A DNA stretch of 16,668 nucleotides from positions 1 through 16,668 of the forward strand of contig URZJ01000016.1 of the NCBI GenBank assembly GCA_900552395.1, in the 5' to 3' direction. This document shows positions 14,026-16,668 of this stretch, piece by piece. This stretch comes from an uncultured Collinsella sp. (lineage in GTDB: Bacteria; Actinomycetota; Coriobacteriia; Coriobacteriales; Coriobacteriaceae). Every line of letters starts with the position of its first letter. The first letter of the stretch is position 1. A program made the translations under genes and the position numbers. The notes below the pieces were generated by a model. The model had not been told where the DNA came from. It ran no database searches and saw nothing but the letters and a program-made list of their open reading frames with translations.

Positions 14026-14304
14026 GTGGCTGTTAACGAAGAGCTGCTTAAGAAGGTTCTTGAGGAGATCCGCCCCAACCTACAGGCTGACGGCGGCGAT
14101 ATGGAGTATGTGGGCGTCGACGACGAGGGCGTCGTCAAACTGGAGCTGCAGGGTGCCTGCGCCGGCTGCCCTATGAGCGCACTGACCCTGTCCATGGGTA
14201 TCGAGCGTATCCTCAAGGAGCATGTGCCCGGCGTTACCCGTGTCGAGCAGATTAATGCCTCCGGCGAGGCCGAGGATCTGTACGACGAGTACGCGCCGTT
14301 CTAA
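14026..14304 (+). CDS. NifU-type iron-sulfur cluster scaffold (NifU C-terminal domain protein)
   Basis: The product has 92 residues from a GTG start at 14026, fixed by AAAGGAG at 14014-14020. It is a stand-alone NifU C-terminal (Nfu) domain, which assembles or carries a [4Fe-4S] cluster between subunits and hands it to apoproteins in the cytosol. The defining feature is GACAGCPMS with Cys45 and Cys48, and the domain's opening (LLKKVLEEIRPNLQADGGDMEYV) is textbook. The C-terminus has an acidic tail (EAEDLYDEYAPF). No other isc, suf or nif gene is adjacent. In an anaerobe with a giant Fe-S activase a carrier like this is expected, but a specific link is not shown. It may be co-transcribed with lgt, 109 bases downstream, unless the weak hairpin near 14351-14393 stops it. 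Confidence 0.94.
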   Translation: MAVNEELLKKVLEEIRPNLQADGGDMEYVGVDDEGVVKLELQGACAGCPMSALTLSMGIERILKEHVPGVTRVEQINASGEAEDLYDEYAPF

Positions 14305-14350
14305 GATGCGAAAGCTGCGGACGGCATACTCCGCATAGACGTTACGCCCA

Positions 14351-14393
14351 AATATGCGGCTGCGAGCGCAAGGCCCGCGGCCGTATTTGTATG
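14351..14393 (+). terminator. Weak hairpin between the NifU-type gene and lgt
   Basis: AAATATGCGGC (14351-14361) can pair with GCCGTATTT near 14382-14390 with bulges; the downstream bases are only moderately T-rich (TTTGTATG). This is a possible leaky terminator of the NifU-type gene. Confidence 0.3.
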
Positions 14394-14413
14394 TAGGGAG
14401 TAGGAGGGTCGAC

Positions 14414-15235
14414 ATGCTCAACGACTTCTACCATATGCTTGATCCCGTCGCGATTTCGGCGGGCCCCATCACTATCTACTGGTATGGTCTGGCCTATGTG
14501 GTCGGCGCCCTGCTCACGGCGGTCGTCATGTACCGCACGCAGCGTCGCTGGGGCTTTAGCATCACGATTGACGACCTGACGAGTGTCGTGGTCGGCGTGG
14601 TCTTTGGCCTTATCATCGGCGCCCGCCTGTTCTACGTCATCTTTTACGGCGACGGCTACTACTGGGCACATCCGCTCGAGATCTTTGCCACCAACGAAGG
14701 CGGCATGAGCTTCCACGGTGGCCTGGTCGGCGGCATCTTGGGCGGCATCATCGTGTGCCGCATGTATAAGCTCGACGCATGGACTCTGGCAGACCTTGCC
14801 GTCATCGGCGCGCCGCTGGCCTTGTGTCTGGGCCGTTGTGCCAACTTTGTCAACGGTGAGCTGTGGGGCAAGCCGACCGATCTGCCCTGGGGCGTGGTCT
14901 TCGGTGACACCGCGGGCGATATGCCGCGCCATCCTTCCCAGCTCTATGAGGCGTTTCTTGAAGGCATCGTGCTCTTTTGCATCCTGCAAGTGCTCAGTCG
15001 CAAAAAACCGCTGCTGCCCCAGGGTACGTTTATGGGCGTGTTCGTGATGGGGTACGGCATCGTCCGCTTTCTCGTTGAGTTCGTGCGCGTGCCCGATGCG
15101 CAGCTGGGCTATCTGCTGGGCGGCGTCATCACCATGGGTCAGCTGCTGAGTTTGCCTCTCGTAATCGCCGGCCTGGCGCTCATCATCTTCGCCCGACACC
15201 GCAACCGTCCCCAGCGCATCTACCTGGACGCCTAA
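14414..15235 (+). CDS. lgt: Prolipoprotein diacylglyceryl transferase Lgt
   Basis: The product has 273 residues from ATG 14414, placed by AGGAGGG at 14402-14408; an upstream in-frame ATG (14354) lies in the hairpin and would add 20 residues atypical of the family. Lgt moves diacylglycerol from phosphatidylglycerol to the lipobox Cys of prolipoproteins in the cytoplasmic membrane, before LspA cleavage. It is polytopic, with about seven helices. Key family motifs are present: ITIYWYGLAYV (19-29), GARLFYVIFYG (69-79), HGG at 101-103 holding the essential His, the Lgt signature GRCANFVNGELWG (140-152) with its Arg and Asn, and RHPSQLYE (172-179). F-V-E-F-V-R near 229-234 carries the second conserved Arg. 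No residue expected for activity is visibly missing. The gene ends at a strong hairpin terminator. Confidence 0.95.
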   Translation: MLNDFYHMLDPVAISAGPITIYWYGLAYVVGALLTAVVMYRTQRRWGFSITIDDLTSVVVGVVFGLIIGARLFYVIFYGDGYYWAHPLEIFATNEGGMSFHGGLVGGILGGIIVCRMYKLDAWTLADLAVIGAPLALCLGRCANFVNGELWGKPTDLPWGVVFGDTAGDMPRHPSQLYEAFLEGIVLFCILQVLSRKKPLLPQGTFMGVFVMGYGIVRFLVEFVRVPDAQLGYLLGGVITMGQLLSLPLVIAGLALIIFARHRNRPQRIYLDA

Positions 15236-15241
15236 TCACCA

Positions 15242-15280
15242 AAACCACCACAAAGGGGACAGGCACCTTTGTGGTGGTTT
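15242..15280. terminator. Perfect 15-bp hairpin terminator after lgt, CAAAGGG type (copy 3)
   Basis: AAACCACCACAAAGG (15242-15256) is perfectly complementary to CCTTTGTGGTGGTTT (15266-15280), loop GGGACAGGC plus A. Being A-rich at the 5' foot and T-rich at the 3' foot, it can act on both strands. The loop side contains GGGGACAGGCACC, linking it to the other hairpins of this window. Confidence 0.8.
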
Positions 15281-15320
15281 GCTGGGCAACGATGACAGAA
15301 CCGTAACGTTTCCCCAGATA

Positions 15321-15359
15321 AAACCTGCCAAAATTAACCTGTCCCTTTTTGGCAGGTTT
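15321..15359. repeat. Perfect 13-bp hairpin upstream of the last gene (copy 4)
   Basis: AAACCTGCCAAAA (15321-15333) pairs with TTTTGGCAGGTTT (15347-15359), with loop TTAACCTGTCCCT. The loop carries CCTGTCCC, the reverse complement of the GGGACAGG seen in copy 3, while the stem is different. It could be a terminator for lgt read-through or part of the leader of the next gene, whose Shine-Dalgarno (AGAAAGG) begins at 15362. Confidence 0.7.
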
Positions 15360-15378
15360 CTAGAAAGGCTTTCGGACT

Positions 15379-16668
15379 GTGAAGGATTCCGATCTCTCCA
15401 CAACGGCTGCGCGCGACGCGGCCCGCATCGTCTGGTTTAAGCGCTACCCCGCCAAGCAGACGCTCATCGCATTTCTGCTCGCGCTGTTGGCGACCACGGC
15501 GTTTTCCATCGATCCCGCCCCGGTGTCGAGCAACGCAGTCTTGGCGATTGACCCCAAAGCCTCGGGCATGCTGTACGTGTGCTACGAGGTGCTCCTCTCG
15601 TTTGCCGGCCATACCGACGCGGTCATGCTGCTTGCGCTTGCCTGCCTGCTCACGCTGCCGTTTCGCTACGTGTTCTTTGGCCGTGGCGACACCTGGCGTC
15701 CATCGATCATTCTGCCGTCGCTGTTTTTCGCCATCTGCATGGTGTTCGGCCGCAGCTACGACCTCACCGACTCGGCCGAGATTGTTCTTGGCGACAAGGC
15801 CCGCATCATCTGCGCCTGGATTGGCGGCGCGGGCTGGATGCTCCTAGCGATCGTGGCCTTCTATCTGGCTTTTGAGTGTCTGGATTGGCTGAGCTCCCGA
15901 CGCATCCCGTTTTCCGAGGCGCACTTTGGCCGCATATGGCGTGTGGCTCACGCCGTGCTCTCGGTCCATCCCTTTGCCGGGCCCTTCCTGGTGCTTATGA
16001 TCGCCTGGGCGCCCACGCTCATCGCTTCGCTGCCCGGCCTTTTTATGGGAGATACGGGTGCGCAGATTCGCCAGTGGTTCAACTATCCCAACGGCACGAG
16101 CGACTACCTGCGCCTACTCAACCCCAACGTGCTGCTCAACGGGCATCATCCCGTAGTGCACACGGCCATTATCGGCTCGTGCGTTCAACTGGGGCTTTCG
16201 CTGTTCAACAGCGCTAACGCGGGCCTCATCATCTATACCTGCGCTCAATTTGTCATCACGGCTGCCTGCATGGCCTATTCCATCTCGTCGCTGCGCAAGC
16301 TGGGCGTGAGTCTGCCGGTCCGCGGCGTGATCTTGCTGTTCTTTGTGTTTATGCCCATGTTCTCCAACTACGCGGCCCTGCTTACCAAAGATGTGCTGTT
16401 TGCCGACGCGTTTTTGGTGCTGTTGGTGCAGACCGTGAAGCTCGTGGCCTGCGGCCTGCCCCGTCGCGAGGCCAATGCCGAGCGTGCGGGCGAACAGAGG
16501 CCCGTGCTCTTTGCGCGCCATGACTGGCTGCTGCTCGCTCTGGGTGCCATGGGTTCCACGTTTCTGCGCAACGGCGGCCTGGTGTTTCCCCTGGCGGCAT
16601 GCGTAATCGCGGCGGCGTTTTGCGCATGGGACGCGCATGTGGCTCGTCGCGCAGCCAAGCAGGCTGGT
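15379..16668 (+). CDS. Large polytopic membrane protein, 5' part (DUF6020/GT-C-like)
   Basis: The frame is open from a GTG start at 15379 (AGAAAGG at 15362-15368) to the end of the window: 430 residues, truncated at the 3' side. After a short cytosolic N-terminus (MKDSDLSTTAARDAARIVWF) come repeated hydrophobic helices, roughly at 33-50, 70-95, 105-120, 145-170, 195-215, 255-275, 280-300, 312-330 and 335-360. A conserved-looking soluble loop follows a helix at about 217-260: GDTGAQIRQWFNYP and LNGHHPVVHTAI. An acidic residue after the helix and a His-Pro motif downstream are reminiscent of polyprenyl-sugar-dependent GT-C glycosyltransferases and DUF6020 proteins from Coriobacteria and Firmicutes. 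The assignment rests on recalled style and is tentative. GC content and codon use match the neighbours. Cell-surface glycan assembly would be the guess. Confidence 0.75.
   Translation, partial: MKDSDLSTTAARDAARIVWFKRYPAKQTLIAFLLALLATTAFSIDPAPVSSNAVLAIDPKASGMLYVCYEVLLSFAGHTDAVMLLALACLLTLPFRYVFFGRGDTWRPSIILPSLFFAICMVFGRSYDLTDSAEIVLGDKARIICAWIGGAGWMLLAIVAFYLAFECLDWLSSRRIPFSEAHFGRIWRVAHAVLSVHPFAGPFLVLMIAWAPTLIASLPGLFMGDTGAQIRQWFNYPNGTSDYLRLLNPNVLLNGHHPVVHTAIIGSCVQLGLSLFNSANAGLIIYTCAQFVITAACMAYSISSLRKLGVSLPVRGVILLFFVFMPMFSNYAALLTKDVLFADAFLVLLVQTVKLVACGLPRREANAERAGEQRPVLFARHDWLLLALGAMGSTFLRNGGLVFPLAACVIAAAFCAWDAHVARRAAKQAG

Noticed and set aside
14342..15199. A 285-codon minus-strand frame opposite lgt
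   Set aside because: Shadow of the lgt codon phase; no motif and no ribosome site, while lgt motifs on the plus strand are complete.
1..16668. CRISPR arrays, tRNA/rRNA genes, insertion sequences or prophage genes
   Set aside because: No regularly spaced repeats, no cloverleaf or rRNA-like segments and no transposase, integrase or phage motifs were seen on reading both strands.

Overview
The window is high-GC, densely coded bacterial DNA. Its gene content suggests a strict anaerobe of the Coriobacteriia, most likely a Collinsella-like gut actinobacterium. The indicators are a giant fused 2-hydroxyacyl-CoA dehydratase activase-type protein, an EttA-type ABC-F factor, an OPT-family peptide/metal transporter, and intergenic hairpins with the CAAAGGG / GGGACAG signature. 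The genus is inferred from gene style and cannot be proved from the sequence alone.

Layout. (1) Bases 2-889 hold the 3' part of an ettA-like ABC-F gene. (2) Bases 890-1422 form an unusual regulatory island. It has a LexA-like palindrome over a promoter, a 41-residue membrane peptide with a very basic tail whose Shine-Dalgarno can be folded into a hairpin, and a convergent antisense promoter downstream. Together these look like a DNA-damage-controlled type I toxin-antitoxin-like locus, and I consider this the most interesting part of the window. (3) Bases 1423-6926 carry a TetR-type regulator (TTG start) followed after 11 bases by a 1593-residue protein with two fused BcrA/HgdC-type activase ATPase domains and dehydratase-like regions, closed by a strong terminator. 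(4) Bases 6992-8566 hold a 3-hydroxyacyl-CoA dehydrogenase flanked on both sides by copies of a dispersed repeat, one of them with a perfect 20-base inverted repeat. (5) Bases 8567-9016 encode a small membrane-anchored protein of unknown function, preceded by a 12-codon leader ORF. (6) On the minus strand lie a DUF389 membrane protein with an embedded EF-hand-like loop (9142-10281) and an OPT-family transporter (10497-12200). (7) On the plus strand follow a type III pantothenate kinase gene (coaX) interrupted by an in-frame TAA, a dCMP deaminase, a NifU-type Fe-S scaffold, prolipoprotein diacylglyceryl transferase (lgt), and the start of a large polytopic membrane protein that runs off the window.

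How the genes fit together. The TetR/activase pair is probably one transcription unit, and its nearest plus-strand neighbour is another CoA-thioester enzyme (3-hydroxyacyl-CoA dehydrogenase), so acyl-CoA chemistry is a plausible shared theme. The NifU-type scaffold could help supply Fe-S clusters, but it is about 7 kb away and no functional link is shown. The rest (coaX, dCMP deaminase, nifU-like, lgt) are ordinary housekeeping genes. No tRNA, rRNA, CRISPR array, insertion sequence or phage gene is evident.
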